Shown: positions 25,805-34,261 of the stretch, one piece after another | Layout: each line of letters opens with the position of its first letter | How positions within the stretch are numbered: the first letter of the stretch is position 1 | Origin: CAYOYK01 sp964408185 | Lineage (GTDB): Bacteria > Bacillota > Clostridia > Christensenellales > Aristaeellaceae | Length of the DNA stretch: 64,000 nt | Reading direction: 5' to 3' | NCBI GenBank assembly: GCA_964408185.1 | Contig: CAYOYK010000011.1 | Span: 1 to 64,000, forward strand | Notes under the pieces: generated by a model | What the model saw: only the letters and a program-made list of their open reading frames with translations | Told to the model about the DNA's origin: nothing | Databases searched by the model: none | Made by a program: the position numbers and the translations under genes

Positions 25805-25834
25805 CGCCGCGCCATCAGCGCGGCGGGCCCTTTT
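25805..25834 (+). terminator. Terminator of the efp group
   Basis: CGCCGCGC and GCGCGGCG form an 8-bp stem with a 5-base loop, followed by GGCCCTTTT. The 185 bases before it (25620-25804) contain no gene. Confidence 0.55.
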
Positions 25835-25866
25835 GCGTTTCGCGCGCATAAATACATTTCCAATGC

Positions 25867-25895
25867 TTTACAAGCCCGGAGCCATCCCGTATAAT
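25867..25895 (+). promoter_or_regulatory. Promoter of the pantothenate-uptake/coaX group
   Basis: TTTACA (25867-25872), 17-base spacer, perfect TATAAT (25890-25895). A leader of about 110 bases follows before the ATG at 26013. Confidence 0.75.
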
Positions 25896-26012
25896 AGCCA
25901 CAGCGGCTCGCGCCGACAGCGCACGCGTCGGACGCGCAACGGCCGCCGGACTCATCCCGTCGGGAGACGGAGATCGTCGGGTATCCTTGTGAACCCGAAC
26001 GGAGGGATAGGT

Positions 26013-26585
26013 ATGAAATCTGCGAAACTGAACGAACTGGTTCTGCTGGCACTGTTTACCGCGCTGATCGTGCTGCTGGGCTTCACGCCGCTGGGGCTGA
26101 TCCCGCTGGGCTTCATCAACGTAACGACGCTCTGCATCCCGGTGATCGTGGGCACGCTGCTCATGGGCCTGCGGGACGGCATGGTGCTGGGCGCGGCCTT
26201 CGGGCTGACCAGCTTTGCGTCGGCGCTGCTCAAGCCCAGCACGCTGGTGGCGACGCTGATGGGGGCCAATCCGGCGCTTGTGCTGGTGATGTGCCTTGTG
26301 CCGCGCCTGCTGCTGCCCGTGAGCACGCATTTGGTGTACCGCGCTTTTGGGCACAGGCGCGAGCAGATCGCCGTGGCGACGTCGGCGGTGGCCGGGTCGC
26401 TGACGAATACGGTGTTCTATTTGGGGCTGATGCTGCTGTTTTACGTGCTCTGCGGCATTGATTCCGCGCCGGTGCTGGGGCTGATCGGCGGCACGGCGGC
26501 GATTGCCGGCTCCTGCGAGGCTGTGGTGGCCGCCGTCGTCACCATGCCCATCCTCGCGGCGCTAAAGAAGCTGCGCAGCCGCTGA
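26013..26585 (+). CDS. ECF transporter S component, probably for pantothenate
   Basis: 190 residues, six hydrophobic segments, typical of ECF substrate-binding components (LVLLALFTALIVLLGFTPLG near the N-terminus, then a conserved Gly-rich membrane core). It uses a shared energising module (EcfA, EcfA', EcfT) that is not in the window. Substrate is inferred from the coaX gene 27 bases downstream: PanT-like S components often lie next to coenzyme A genes. GGAGGGA precedes the ATG. Confidence 0.82.
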   Translation: MKSAKLNELVLLALFTALIVLLGFTPLGLIPLGFINVTTLCIPVIVGTLLMGLRDGMVLGAAFGLTSFASALLKPSTLVATLMGANPALVLVMCLVPRLLLPVSTHLVYRAFGHRREQIAVATSAVAGSLTNTVFYLGLMLLFYVLCGIDSAPVLGLIGGTAAIAGSCEAVVAAVVTMPILAALKKLRSR

Positions 26586-26612
26586 CCTCGCGGAGAAACA
26601 GGAGGGACGGGC

Positions 26613-27380
26613 ATGATCTTTACCATGGACGTGGGCAACACCAACATCAAAACCGCGCTGTTTGAGGGCGCGGAGATGAAAAAATACTGGCGGATCTCCA
26701 CCAGCAAGACCTATACCTCGGACGAGTACGGCATTTTGCTGAGCAATCTGTTCGCGCACGAGGGCGTGGAGCGCGCGCAGGTGGAGGGCGTGGCGATATC
26801 CAGCGTGGTGCCCACCATCAACTTTACGCTGGAGCACATGTGCAAAAACTACTTTGGCATAACGCCCATGTTCGTGGCCCCCGGCATCAAGACCGGCATC
26901 AACATCAAGTACGAGAACCCGCGAGAGCTGGGCAGCGACCGCATCGCCAACGCCGTGGCCGCTTTCGATCAGTACGGCGGGCCGTGTGTGTTCATCGATT
27001 TTGGCACCGCCACCACATTTGGCGCGCTGGACGCGCAGGGGAACTTCCTCGGCGGCTGCATCTGTCCGGGCATCAAGCTGGCCAGCGAGGCCCTCGTATC
27101 CGGCGCGGCCAAGCTGCCCCGCTTCGAGCTGGTCAAGCCGGAAAGCGTCATCGGCCGCACCACCGTGACCAACCTGCAGGCGGGCCTGATCTACGGGTAC
27201 ATCGGGCAGGTGGATTATCTGGTGCGGCGCATCCGCAAGGAGCTGGGCGCGCCCAACGCGTTTGTGGTCGCCACGGGCGGCATGGCGCGGCTGGTGGCGC
27301 AGGACGACCAGACGATCAACAAGCTGGACGGGCTGCTGACGCTGAAGGGCCTGCGCGTACTGTACAATCGGAATCACTAG
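26613..27380 (+). CDS. coaX: Type III pantothenate kinase
   Basis: 255 residues. An ASKHA-fold kinase with MDVGNTNIK (phosphate loop), GSDRIANAVAA, FIDFGTATTFGAL (catalytic Asp and phosphate 2 motif) and GGCICPGI. It makes 4'-phosphopantothenate with ATP, the first step of coenzyme A synthesis. Paired with the S component upstream, it would trap imported pantothenate. ACAGGAGG precedes the ATG. The next gene starts 12 bases downstream. Confidence 0.95.
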   Translation: MIFTMDVGNTNIKTALFEGAEMKKYWRISTSKTYTSDEYGILLSNLFAHEGVERAQVEGVAISSVVPTINFTLEHMCKNYFGITPMFVAPGIKTGINIKYENPRELGSDRIANAVAAFDQYGGPCVFIDFGTATTFGALDAQGNFLGGCICPGIKLASEALVSGAAKLPRFELVKPESVIGRTTVTNLQAGLIYGYIGQVDYLVRRIRKELGAPNAFVVATGGMARLVAQDDQTINKLDGLLTLKGLRVLYNRNH

Positions 27381-27392
27381 GAGGCGTTGCAT

Positions 27393-28673
27393 ATGAAGGA
27401 CGTGACCATCGGCTTTCTGGGCTGCGGGAACATCGGCGGGGGCGTGTGGCGGCTGCTGCACGGCTTTGAAAAGGAGATCGCCCATCGCACCGGCCTGTGC
27501 TTTCACATCAAAAAGGTGCTGGTGCGCGATGTGCACAAGGACCGCGGCATCGATATCCCGGACGGCGTGCTGACCACCTGCGCCGAGGAGGTGCTTGCCG
27601 ACCCGGAGATCCGCATTGTGGTGGAGTTTTTGGGCGGGGAGCATCCCGCCTGCGAATGGATGAAGCAGGCGCTGGAGAACGGCAAGACGGTCGTCACGGC
27701 CAACAAGGTCGCGCTGGCCCTGCACTGGCCGGAGCTCCAGCATGCCGCCATGCAAAGCGGCGCGGGCCTGTACTTTGAGGCCGCCGTCTGCGGCGCGATC
27801 CCCGTGATCCACGCGCTCAACGACAGCCTGCAGGCCAACCGCATCAGCAAGATCTACGGAATTGTCAACGGCACGACCAACTACATCCTCACCCGAATGA
27901 GCAAGGAGGGCGAGAGCTACGCGGATGTGCTGCGGGACACGCAGCGCCTTGGCTTGGCCGAGCCGGACCCGGCCGCCGACGTGGAGGGCCTCGACGCGGC
28001 CTACAAGCTGAGCATTCTCACAAGCCTCGCGTTTCACGGCCGCGTGCCGTTTGAGAGCGTCTACGTCGAGGGCATCACGCATGTCAGCCCGGAGGATATC
28101 GCCTTTGGACAGGAGCTGGGCTACACGCTCAAGCTGCTGGCCATCGGCAAGCGCAGCGGCCTCACGGTGGAGGCTCGCGTGCACCCGACATTCATCCCCA
28201 ACGAGCACCCGCTGAGCAACGTGAGCGGCTCGTTCAACGCGGTATTCCTGCACGGCCACGCCTGCGAGGACATGATGTTCCAAGGCCGGGGCGCGGGGGA
28301 TTACCCCACGGCCAGCGCCGTGGTGAGCGACCTTGTGCGGGCCGCCTCCACCGACGCGCATCCCTACCCGACATTCGAAAACGCCGAGCATCCCGCCCAT
28401 CCGCTTGTGTTTGACGACGACTGGCATTGCGCCTACTACCTGCGCCTGCGCGCGGTGGACGAGCCGGGCGTGCTGAGCCGCATTACCAAATGCTTTGCCG
28501 ATCAGGGCGTGAGCATTGCGGCCATGCAGCAGAAGGGCGAGCAGCGGGACGGCCGCGTGCCGCTGGTGTTCATCACCCACGAGGCCGGCGAGAAGGCCGT
28601 GCAGCAGGTGATGGCCAATCTGGATGGGGCCATCGCCACGGTGGAGAGCATGATCCGGGTGGAGAAGGAATAG
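27393..28673 (+). CDS. hom: Homoserine dehydrogenase with ACT domain
   Basis: 426 residues. A Rossmann motif GFLGCGNIGGGV, VTANKVALA, and the family signature region GIVNGTTNYIL and GLAEPDPAADVEGLDAAYKL are visible. The C-terminal ACT domain (about 345-426: YYLRLRAVDEPGVLSRITKCF) allows feedback by threonine in this family. It reduces aspartate semialdehyde to homoserine for threonine and methionine. The ATG at 27393 follows GGAGG; a TTG at 27387 is in frame but too close to it. A strong terminator follows. Confidence 0.96.
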   Translation: MKDVTIGFLGCGNIGGGVWRLLHGFEKEIAHRTGLCFHIKKVLVRDVHKDRGIDIPDGVLTTCAEEVLADPEIRIVVEFLGGEHPACEWMKQALENGKTVVTANKVALALHWPELQHAAMQSGAGLYFEAAVCGAIPVIHALNDSLQANRISKIYGIVNGTTNYILTRMSKEGESYADVLRDTQRLGLAEPDPAADVEGLDAAYKLSILTSLAFHGRVPFESVYVEGITHVSPEDIAFGQELGYTLKLLAIGKRSGLTVEARVHPTFIPNEHPLSNVSGSFNAVFLHGHACEDMMFQGRGAGDYPTASAVVSDLVRAASTDAHPYPTFENAEHPAHPLVFDDDWHCAYYLRLRAVDEPGVLSRITKCFADQGVSIAAMQQKGEQRDGRVPLVFITHEAGEKAVQQVMANLDGAIATVESMIRVEKE

Positions 28674-28687
28674 GAGAACAAAACCGG

Positions 28688-28733
28688 AGAGCGCCTCAAC
28701 AAAGCGGCAGATCCACTTTGCTGAGGCGCTCTT
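28688..28733. terminator. Bidirectional terminator between hom and the SDR gene
   Basis: AGAGCGCCTCAACAAAG pairs with CTTTGCTGAGGCGCTCT (17 bp, one mismatch) around a short loop. The two genes converge on it. Confidence 0.8.
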
Positions 28734-28735
28734 TG

Positions 28736-29452
28736 CTATACCACAAAGCCCCCGTTGACCCCCAGCGTCTGCCCGGTGATAAACCCGGCCTTGTCCGAGG
28801 CCAAAAAGAGCAGCGCGTCGGCCACGTCCTCCGGCGTGCCAAGGCGGCCCAGCGGAGTTTCCTCCGCGAGGGCCGTCAATGTCGCGTCGTCATAGCCGCG
28901 CAGCATATCGGTGCGAATGCAGCCGGGGCATACGCAGTTGACGGTTATGCCGCTGGGCCCCAGCTCCTTGGCGAGGGCCTTGCTCAGGCCGATGAGCCCG
29001 GCCTTGACGGCGGAATAGGCGGCCTCGCAGCTCGCCCCCACCTGCCCCCACATGCTGGATACGAACACGATGCGTCCGCTCCGCCGCGCCACCATGCCGG
29101 GAATCGCCTCCTGCGCCATGTAAAACGGCGCGGACAGGTCTACGGCCAGCAGCCGGCTCCAATCATCGGGGGTTACGTCGGTCACAAGCCCGGTGTGGGC
29201 GATCCCCGCGTTGAGGATCAGCGCGTCGATATGCATCAGACGCTTGCGGGCCTCGGCCACGGCGGAGACGGCCTCGGCGCGGTCGGCCAGCTCGGCGCGC
29301 AGCGCGACGGCCCCGGTCTCGGCGCGGAGGGCCTCGGCGGCCGCCTCGCTGCGGCAATAGGTGAACGCGGTCTGCCACCCCGCGCGCGCAAAGGCGCGCA
29401 CCGCCGCCGCGCCGACGCCCCGGCTGCCGCCCGTGATCAAAACCGTCCGCAT
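28736..29452 (-). CDS. Short-chain dehydrogenase/reductase, FabG-like
   Basis: 238 residues. Classical SDR features are TGGSRGVG (cofactor loop), LNAGIAH, the catalytic Ser in FVSSMWGQ, and YSAVKAGLIGLSKALAKEL (Tyr and Lys). The length and C-terminal FITGQTLGVNGG match 3-oxoacyl-ACP reductases, but no fatty-acid genes are near, so the substrate stays open. The ATG at 29452 follows AGGAGG; upstream frame is without a ribosome site. Confidence 0.9.
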   Translation of the reverse strand: MRTVLITGGSRGVGAAAVRAFARAGWQTAFTYCRSEAAAEALRAETGAVALRAELADRAEAVSAVAEARKRLMHIDALILNAGIAHTGLVTDVTPDDWSRLLAVDLSAPFYMAQEAIPGMVARRSGRIVFVSSMWGQVGASCEAAYSAVKAGLIGLSKALAKELGPSGITVNCVCPGCIRTDMLRGYDDATLTALAEETPLGRLGTPEDVADALLFLASDKAGFITGQTLGVNGGFVV

Positions 29453-29473
29453 AAGGCCTCCTGTTCTCCCGCT

Positions 29474-29509
29474 AAAAAAGGCGGGCGCTCGCATAGGGAG
29501 CCGTCCGCC
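29474..29509 (-). terminator. Terminator after corA
   Basis: On the minus strand GGCGG and CCGCC close a hairpin that is followed by TTTTTT, just after the corA stop. Confidence 0.6.
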
Positions 29510-29516
29510 AAAGGGC

Positions 29517-30449
29517 TTAGAACATCTTTTTCTTCCACAGGAGGAAGAACGCCGCCCCGCTGGCCACGACGCTCATGCCCAGCACAATCCAAAACCCGCT
29601 GATGGTATTCTGCCACGGCACGCTGGTGTTCATGCCCCAGTACGAGGCAAACAGCGTGGGAATCGCCAGCACCACGGTCAGGCTGGTGAGGATCTTCATT
29701 ACGATGTTGAGGTTGTTGCTGATAATGGAGGCGAACGCGTCCATCGTGCCGCTCATGATATCGCGGTAGATGGCGCACATCTCAATGGCCTGCTTGTTTT
29801 CAACAATGACGTCGTCCAGCAGGTCGGCGTCCTCCGGGTATTTGCGCAGCATATCGGTGCGCATCAGCTTTTCCATGACCATTTCGTTGCCCTTAAGCGA
29901 CGTGGAAAAGAACACGAGGGATTTTTCCAGCTTCATCATTTGCAGCAGCTCGCGGTTGCGCATGCTGGCCTGCAGGCGCTCCTGCACAAACATGCTGGCC
30001 TTGTCGATCTGCTTGAGGTACGCGAGGAACCGCCCCGCGTTGCGGTACAGGAGCTGCAGGATAAACCGCGTGCGCTTGAACGTCCAAAAGCCGCGGATGC
30101 GCTCCTCGGTAAAATCGGTAATAATGGGCGTTTCGCGCGTGGAGACGGTGATGATCACATCGTCCACCATGATGATGCCCATGGGGATGGTGGAGTAGCT
30201 GTATCCGTTTCCGTCGCTCTCCACATAGGGAATGTCCACGATGATGAGCGTCTGGTCGTCCTCGCGCTCGATGCGGGCGCTCTCCTCCTCGTCCAGAGCG
30301 GCCTGCAAGTAGGTCGGGTCGAGGGCGAAGCGCGCGTTCAGGCCGTCGATCTCCTCGCGGGTCGGGCTTTGGAGGTGAATCCAGCAGCCCTTCTCGAAGG
30401 TGGAGATCTCGGTCAGGTGATCGTCCACAGTCAGATAGATTTTCTTCAA
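29517..30449 (-). CDS. corA: CorA-type magnesium/divalent cation channel
   Basis: 310 residues. A cytoplasmic alpha/beta domain and long stalk helix (about 1-240) are followed by two membrane helices near the C-terminus with the pore signature YWGMNTSVPW. A homopentamer would carry magnesium or cobalt. The start is TTG at 30449 with AAGGCAGG upstream. An unusually long leader (about 235 bases from the promoter) precedes it, see the separate entry. Monocistronic. Confidence 0.92.
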   Translation of the reverse strand: MKKIYLTVDDHLTEISTFEKGCWIHLQSPTREEIDGLNARFALDPTYLQAALDEEESARIEREDDQTLIIVDIPYVESDGNGYSYSTIPMGIIMVDDVIITVSTRETPIITDFTEERIRGFWTFKRTRFILQLLYRNAGRFLAYLKQIDKASMFVQERLQASMRNRELLQMMKLEKSLVFFSTSLKGNEMVMEKLMRTDMLRKYPEDADLLDDVIVENKQAIEMCAIYRDIMSGTMDAFASIISNNLNIVMKILTSLTVVLAIPTLFASYWGMNTSVPWQNTISGFWIVLGMSVVASGAAFFLLWKKKMF

Positions 30450-30680
30450 ACAAAAAGCCTGCCTTTCCGTTCGCCGCGGTGCGCGGCGGGCTTCCGGCAG
30501 GAGGAGCGCAGAAGAAATACGGCCGCTATGCCGCCCTTGCGCCGAGCTGTCGGAGCCATTGAATTGTGGGGAAACCGGGTCTACTGTACGGGTCCGCGTC
30601 CACGAAGGGCTCCTCCTTTTCGGCGTGAATAGCGCGCGGGCCAGCCGCGCCGCCGGGCGTAGCCGCCCATATGCCTACAC
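30450..30680 (-). ncRNA. Long structured 5' leader of corA, candidate regulatory RNA
   Basis: Three nested pairings are directly visible: 30540-30545 with 30620-30625 (CGCCGA/TCGGCG), 30552-30557 with 30608-30613 (GGAGCC/GGCTCC) and 30566-30569 with 30600-30603 (GTGG/CCAC). Between them, in transcript sense, lies GGACCCGTACAGTAGACCC. A magnesium-uptake gene with such a leader invites a metal-sensing riboswitch, but I could not match the conserved core of the M-box. No protein-coding potential is evident. Confidence 0.4.
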
Positions 30681-30683
30681 TCT

Positions 30684-30713
30684 ATCATAAACTCTTTTGG
30701 CGGAAAAAGTCAA
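30684..30713 (-). promoter_or_regulatory. Promoter of corA
   Basis: Minus strand TTGACT (30713-30708), 18 bases, TATGAT (30689-30684). Confidence 0.65.
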
Positions 30714-30756
30714 CCGCGCGTCAAACTTTTCTGCGGGCAAACGCGCCGCGCGGGCG

Positions 30757-30785
30757 TTCCATACGGGAGAAAATTGTGGTACAAT
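30757..30785 (+). promoter_or_regulatory. Probable promoter of the Pr6Pr-like gene
   Basis: TTCCAT (30757-30762), 17 bases, TACAAT (30780-30785), 51 bases before the ATG at 30836. Confidence 0.5.
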
Positions 30786-30835
30786 TGGGGGGATTGAATG
30801 GCGGCGCATCTGCCGGAAAGCATAGGAGGCGCGCT

Positions 30836-31480
30836 ATGACAGCCGATTTTTCCAAGAGCCTGTTTTCGCTGATCTGCAACGCAATCATCGTCGTATGGAC
30901 GGCGATCTCGGTCTATCGCGGGTACTGCCCGCGCGGCGAGGATGGCAAGCGCCATCGCAGCGCAAAGACATTCCGCTACTTTACCACGGATTCCAACATA
31001 CTCGCCGCGCTGAGCGCCTTGGCGCTGATCCCGTTTGGCGTGATCGGGGTGACGGGCGGCGGCTTTGCGCTGCCCGTGTGGGCCGTCGCGCTCAAATACG
31101 CGGGCACGGCGGCCGTGACGGTCACATTTTTGACGGTGATGCTCTTTTTGGGGCCCACGCAGGGCTATCGGGATATGCTGGCTGGCGACGGCCTGTACAT
31201 GCACCTCATCGGCCCGGTGCTGGCCGTTGTGTCCTTTTGCGTGCCGGAGGCGGGCGTGCCCATCGGCTGGCCGCAGACGCTGCTGGGCCTGCTGCCCACG
31301 CTGCTTTACGGGGGGATCTACTGGCTGCAGGTCGTCGCTCGCGGTGAGGACAACGGCGGCTGGCCTGATTTTTACGGCTTCAACCGCAACGGCAAATGGC
31401 GCTGGAGCATTGCGGTGATGGTCTCCTGCGCGTACCTCGTCGCCATCGGGCTGATGCTGCTGCACAATCTGCCGGGCTGA
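30836..31480 (+). CDS. Six-helix membrane protein, Pr6Pr-like
   Basis: 214 residues with about six hydrophobic helices. The conserved spots FRYFTTDSNILAALSALAL and YMHLIGPVLAVVSF recall the Pr6Pr (FAR-17a/AIG1-like) family, in which a Thr/Asn pair and a membrane His are the likely active residues. Eukaryotic relatives hydrolyse fatty-acid esters of hydroxy fatty acids; bacterial members are unassigned. TAGGAGG precedes the ATG. Divergent from corA. Confidence 0.7.
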   Translation: MTADFSKSLFSLICNAIIVVWTAISVYRGYCPRGEDGKRHRSAKTFRYFTTDSNILAALSALALIPFGVIGVTGGGFALPVWAVALKYAGTAAVTVTFLTVMLFLGPTQGYRDMLAGDGLYMHLIGPVLAVVSFCVPEAGVPIGWPQTLLGLLPTLLYGGIYWLQVVARGEDNGGWPDFYGFNRNGKWRWSIAVMVSCAYLVAIGLMLLHNLPG

Positions 31481-31503
31481 TACGCCGGAGGAACACGCGC
31501 AAT

Positions 31504-32307
31504 TCACCGGCGCGTCGGGATTTGATACCGATCCGTATCGGTCAGCCCAAGGGCCTCGGCCACCGCGGGCAGCGCCGTCGTCACGCCGGGCAGCGCGTCG
31601 GGATGATGCGCGTCCGAGCCGCAGTAGAATTTGCAGCCGGCCTTCTTTGCCAGCCGATAGGGCCTCAGCCAATCCTCCGGGCGCGCCTGCCAAGCCGGGA
31701 AGGCGCTGGCGTTCAGCTCCACGCCCGTTCCGCGCGCGGCGTATTTGTCCATCGCGCGGAGAAAGCGCTCCTCGTCCAGCAGCGCCATAACGTCCGCCAC
31801 GCAGCCCTCGAAGAACAGCGAAGGGTCGGTCAGGTGCGAAAGCCCGATCTTTTCAAACGGGAGATCAAGCGCCGCAAGCTGCTCAAGGCGCTCGGTGAGC
31901 AGCGAGGCCATTTGGCGCTCCGTTACCACGCTCAGCGGGCGCACATAGCCCTTGGAGTGCATGTGGGTCAGCGGCACGGAGACCAAATCAAACTCGTCAA
32001 AGTGCGGGCGCGTCAGCGTAAGGCGGTCGCCGCCCATGTACTCCACCTCGCAGCCGAAGCGCAGCGCCAACGGCAGCCCGGTTGGCAGCGGCAGCAGCCG
32101 CTTGACGTGGGGGAGGTCCTGCGGCGCGTACCATTCGCTCACGCCGGGCACGTCGCCGTCCCACAGGTGGTCGGTATAGCATACGCCGGAGTATCCGGCG
32201 CGCACGGCGTATTCCGCAATGCCCCGCGCGCTCATGGCCGGATCGGCGCAGCAGGTGGACAGGCTCGTGTGGACGTGATAGTCGTGGTCGCACAGGAACG
32301 CGCTCAT
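31504..32307 (-). CDS. PHP-domain phosphoesterase, histidinol-phosphatase-like
   Basis: 267 residues. The PHP metal motifs are present: DYHVHTSLS, CYTDHLW, a Glu in FGCEVEY and GSDAHHPDAL near the C-terminus. The family includes HisK-type histidinol phosphatases, but no his genes are in the window, so the substrate is uncertain. GGAGG lies 9 bases before the ATG. It is the third gene of a minus-strand operon after the UgtP-like and PlsY-like genes. Confidence 0.85.
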   Translation of the reverse strand: MSAFLCDHDYHVHTSLSTCCADPAMSARGIAEYAVRAGYSGVCYTDHLWDGDVPGVSEWYAPQDLPHVKRLLPLPTGLPLALRFGCEVEYMGGDRLTLTRPHFDEFDLVSVPLTHMHSKGYVRPLSVVTERQMASLLTERLEQLAALDLPFEKIGLSHLTDPSLFFEGCVADVMALLDEERFLRAMDKYAARGTGVELNASAFPAWQARPEDWLRPYRLAKKAGCKFYCGSDAHHPDALPGVTTALPAVAEALGLTDTDRYQIPTRR

Positions 32308-32333
32308 GGGGGAAGGCCTCCTATCGCATCGGG

Positions 32334-32993
32334 CTACCGCGCCTGCGGCAGGCGCTCGCCATCCTCATCCGGGAGCGGGGCGGCGCTCGCCGCGTGCTCC
32401 ACCAAACGAATGCCGATAAAGTTTTTGTACGCCGGAATGGCGCACACCAGCACGCAGCCCACGGCGGCGATCATGTGCCCCGTGACCAGCGCGCCGCCCA
32501 CGCAGCAGACCGCCACCACGGAAAACGTAACAAAGCTCCTGCGCTCGTTGGGCCGTATCACCCAAATCAGCGAAAAAAACAGGTAGAAGAAGATCAGCGC
32601 CCCTACGGCGAAGCTGTACGGCAGCAAGCCCGCCAGCGAGCCGAAGGCCGGGGCGATGGCCTTGCCGCCGCCAAAGCGGTATATCGGGGCCATGGCATGG
32701 CCCAGCACGGGGGCAAGCATCACCAGCGGCAGAAGGGGAAAATCGTACGGGACGCGGCGCGTCGCCAGAAACACGGGCAAAAAGCCCTTGCCCAGCTCCA
32801 GCAGCAGGCACAGCAGCCCGATGGGCACGCCCGCGTAGGTAAACGCGTTGGCGGAGCCAGGGTTGTGGTCCTTGCTGACCTTGGTCACATCCACGCCCTT
32901 CAGCAGCTTGGGCACATGATAGCTAAACAGCACGCCGCCGAGCGCAAAGCCTGTCAGAACAAAAAAGATAGAAGTCCAAAAGAAGCCGTCCAT
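32334..32993 (-). CDS. plsY: Divergent PlsY-type glycerol-3-phosphate acyltransferase
   Basis: 219 residues, about six membrane helices. The first PlsY motif appears as NPGSANAFTYAG (usual form GSGNIGATN) and the second as FGGGKAIAPAFG (usual GGKGVATxxG), with GHAMAP between them. This is the variant branch known from Clostridia alongside a canonical PlsY; it is expected to acylate glycerol 3-phosphate from acyl-phosphate, but may use another acceptor. The ATG at 32993 follows AAAGGGGA. It lies between a glycolipid synthase and a PHP gene with 26-31 base gaps. Confidence 0.78.
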   Translation of the reverse strand: MDGFFWTSIFFVLTGFALGGVLFSYHVPKLLKGVDVTKVSKDHNPGSANAFTYAGVPIGLLCLLLELGKGFLPVFLATRRVPYDFPLLPLVMLAPVLGHAMAPIYRFGGGKAIAPAFGSLAGLLPYSFAVGALIFFYLFFSLIWVIRPNERRSFVTFSVVAVCCVGGALVTGHMIAAVGCVLVCAIPAYKNFIGIRLVEHAASAAPLPDEDGERLPQAR

Positions 32994-33024
32994 GCGCGCA
33001 TCCCCTTTGATCGGGTCGGGTCGT

Positions 33025-34134
33025 TCAGCTTTCGAGTTGCAGGGTCTGATCCAGGATATCGTCCGCGGCGCGCGGGTTGATGAGCTCGCGCTGGCAGCGG
33101 AGCATGGCTTCGCAGGCGGCGGGGTCGCGGGCGAGGCGCACGGCGGCCTGCACGCTGGCGGCGGGGCTGTCCGTGGCGATGGACGCGCCCCGATCGCCGA
33201 AGAACCGGGCGTTCTCCGTTTCGCAGCCGGGGATGGGCGCCGTGTGGACGGTCGGCACATTTTTGATGGCGGCCTCGGTGCTGCTCAGGCCGCCCGGCTT
33301 GGTAAGCAGCACGTCGCACGCGTCCATGTACAGGGCGACCTCCTTGGTAAAGCCGATCGCCCGCAGCCGCGGCTCGTCCGGGTATCGGCTCGCGAGGGTC
33401 TCCGTGAGGCGCGGGTTGTTGCCCGTGAGCACCAGCACGCGGGCGGAGGGATCGGTTTGCTTCAGCAGGCCGTCCACCAGATCCGGCACGTCGCCAAAGC
33501 CCATGGAGCCCGTCATCAGCAGGTACAGCTTGCCCTCGCGCCGCAGGCCCAGCTTGGCCCGCGCGGTCGGCTGCGGCGTTTTCTCGCGGAAGCGCGCGCT
33601 CACCGGGATGCCCGTCACCGCCAGCCGATCGGGCGCGAAGCCCTTGCTCTCGTACTCGGCGCGCAAATCCTCGTGCGGGATGAAAAACACGTCCACGTCG
33701 GTCTCCTCCCAAAAGGGAGAGCAGGTATAATCGGTCGCCACGCCGTAGCTGCGCACGTTCAACCCGTGGCGGCGCAGGTAGGTAAGCGCCTCGGCCGGGA
33801 AGAGATGCGGCGAGAACACCGTGTCAAAGCCGTTTTGCGTAATGTAATCGCCCAGCGCCTTGGCGTAGAGCGTATTGGCAAAGTACACGGGCGAGCGGCG
33901 CTTTGCGCTGCTGATCAAATCGCCCGCGTAATACAGCTTGCCAAACAATCCCGGTATACGCTGCGTGATTTTGATGTATCCGCCGCTCACGGTGCGGGAC
34001 GTGCCGCGGCTCGCAAAGGCGAGCGTATCGCGCATCTCGCAGGGGATGCCGCGCGCCGTCAGCGCCTCCGTCAGGGCTCGTCCGGCCGTGTTGTGGCCGC
34101 CGCCCGTGTTGCAGCTGAGCACCAGCGCCTTCAA
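33025..34134 (-). CDS. UgtP/MGDG-synthase-like glycolipid glycosyltransferase (GT28)
   Basis: 369 residues. The N-terminal signature SCNTGGGHNTAGRAL and the donor-binding TKPGGLSSTEAAIKNVP are those of MurG-like GT28 enzymes acting on diacylglycerol. The middle part GVATDYTCSPFW and MTGSMGFGDV also fits. It probably adds sugar from a UDP-sugar to diacylglycerol at the inner membrane face. First gene of the operon with plsY-like and PHP genes. The start is TTG at 34134 with AAAGGAGG 10 bases upstream. Confidence 0.9.
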   Translation of the reverse strand: MKALVLSCNTGGGHNTAGRALTEALTARGIPCEMRDTLAFASRGTSRTVSGGYIKITQRIPGLFGKLYYAGDLISSAKRRSPVYFANTLYAKALGDYITQNGFDTVFSPHLFPAEALTYLRRHGLNVRSYGVATDYTCSPFWEETDVDVFFIPHEDLRAEYESKGFAPDRLAVTGIPVSARFREKTPQPTARAKLGLRREGKLYLLMTGSMGFGDVPDLVDGLLKQTDPSARVLVLTGNNPRLTETLASRYPDEPRLRAIGFTKEVALYMDACDVLLTKPGGLSSTEAAIKNVPTVHTAPIPGCETENARFFGDRGASIATDSPAASVQAAVRLARDPAACEAMLRCQRELINPRAADDILDQTLQLES

Positions 34135-34170
34135 TACCGCCCGCCTCCTTTGGTTGATAAGCTCGCGTCT

Positions 34171-34179
34171 ATTCTATCA
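34171..34179 (-). promoter_or_regulatory. Extended -10 promoter of the glycolipid operon
   Basis: Minus strand TGATAGAAT, a TGn extended -10, 37 bases before the TTG start. No good -35 is seen. Confidence 0.4.
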
Positions 34180-34209
34180 CATTTCGACAGAAAACGCGAG
34201 GGCCTTCGC

Positions 34210-34253
34210 GGGGAGCGCGGCTCTCCAAGCCCCTCGCGGGTTTCATCGACAGG
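34210..34253. repeat. Second copy of the GGGGAGCGCGGCT hairpin element
   Basis: Matches 6412-6455 over about 44 bases with a few changes, including CCCCTCGCGGG and the tail TCGACAGG. Lies between the two glycosyltransferase genes. Confidence 0.6.
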
Positions 34254-34261
34254 GCGAGCTC

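Noticed and set aside
30450..30680. M-box magnesium riboswitch
   Set aside because: Position before corA fits, but the conserved M-box segments I know are not found; kept only as an unidentified candidate RNA.
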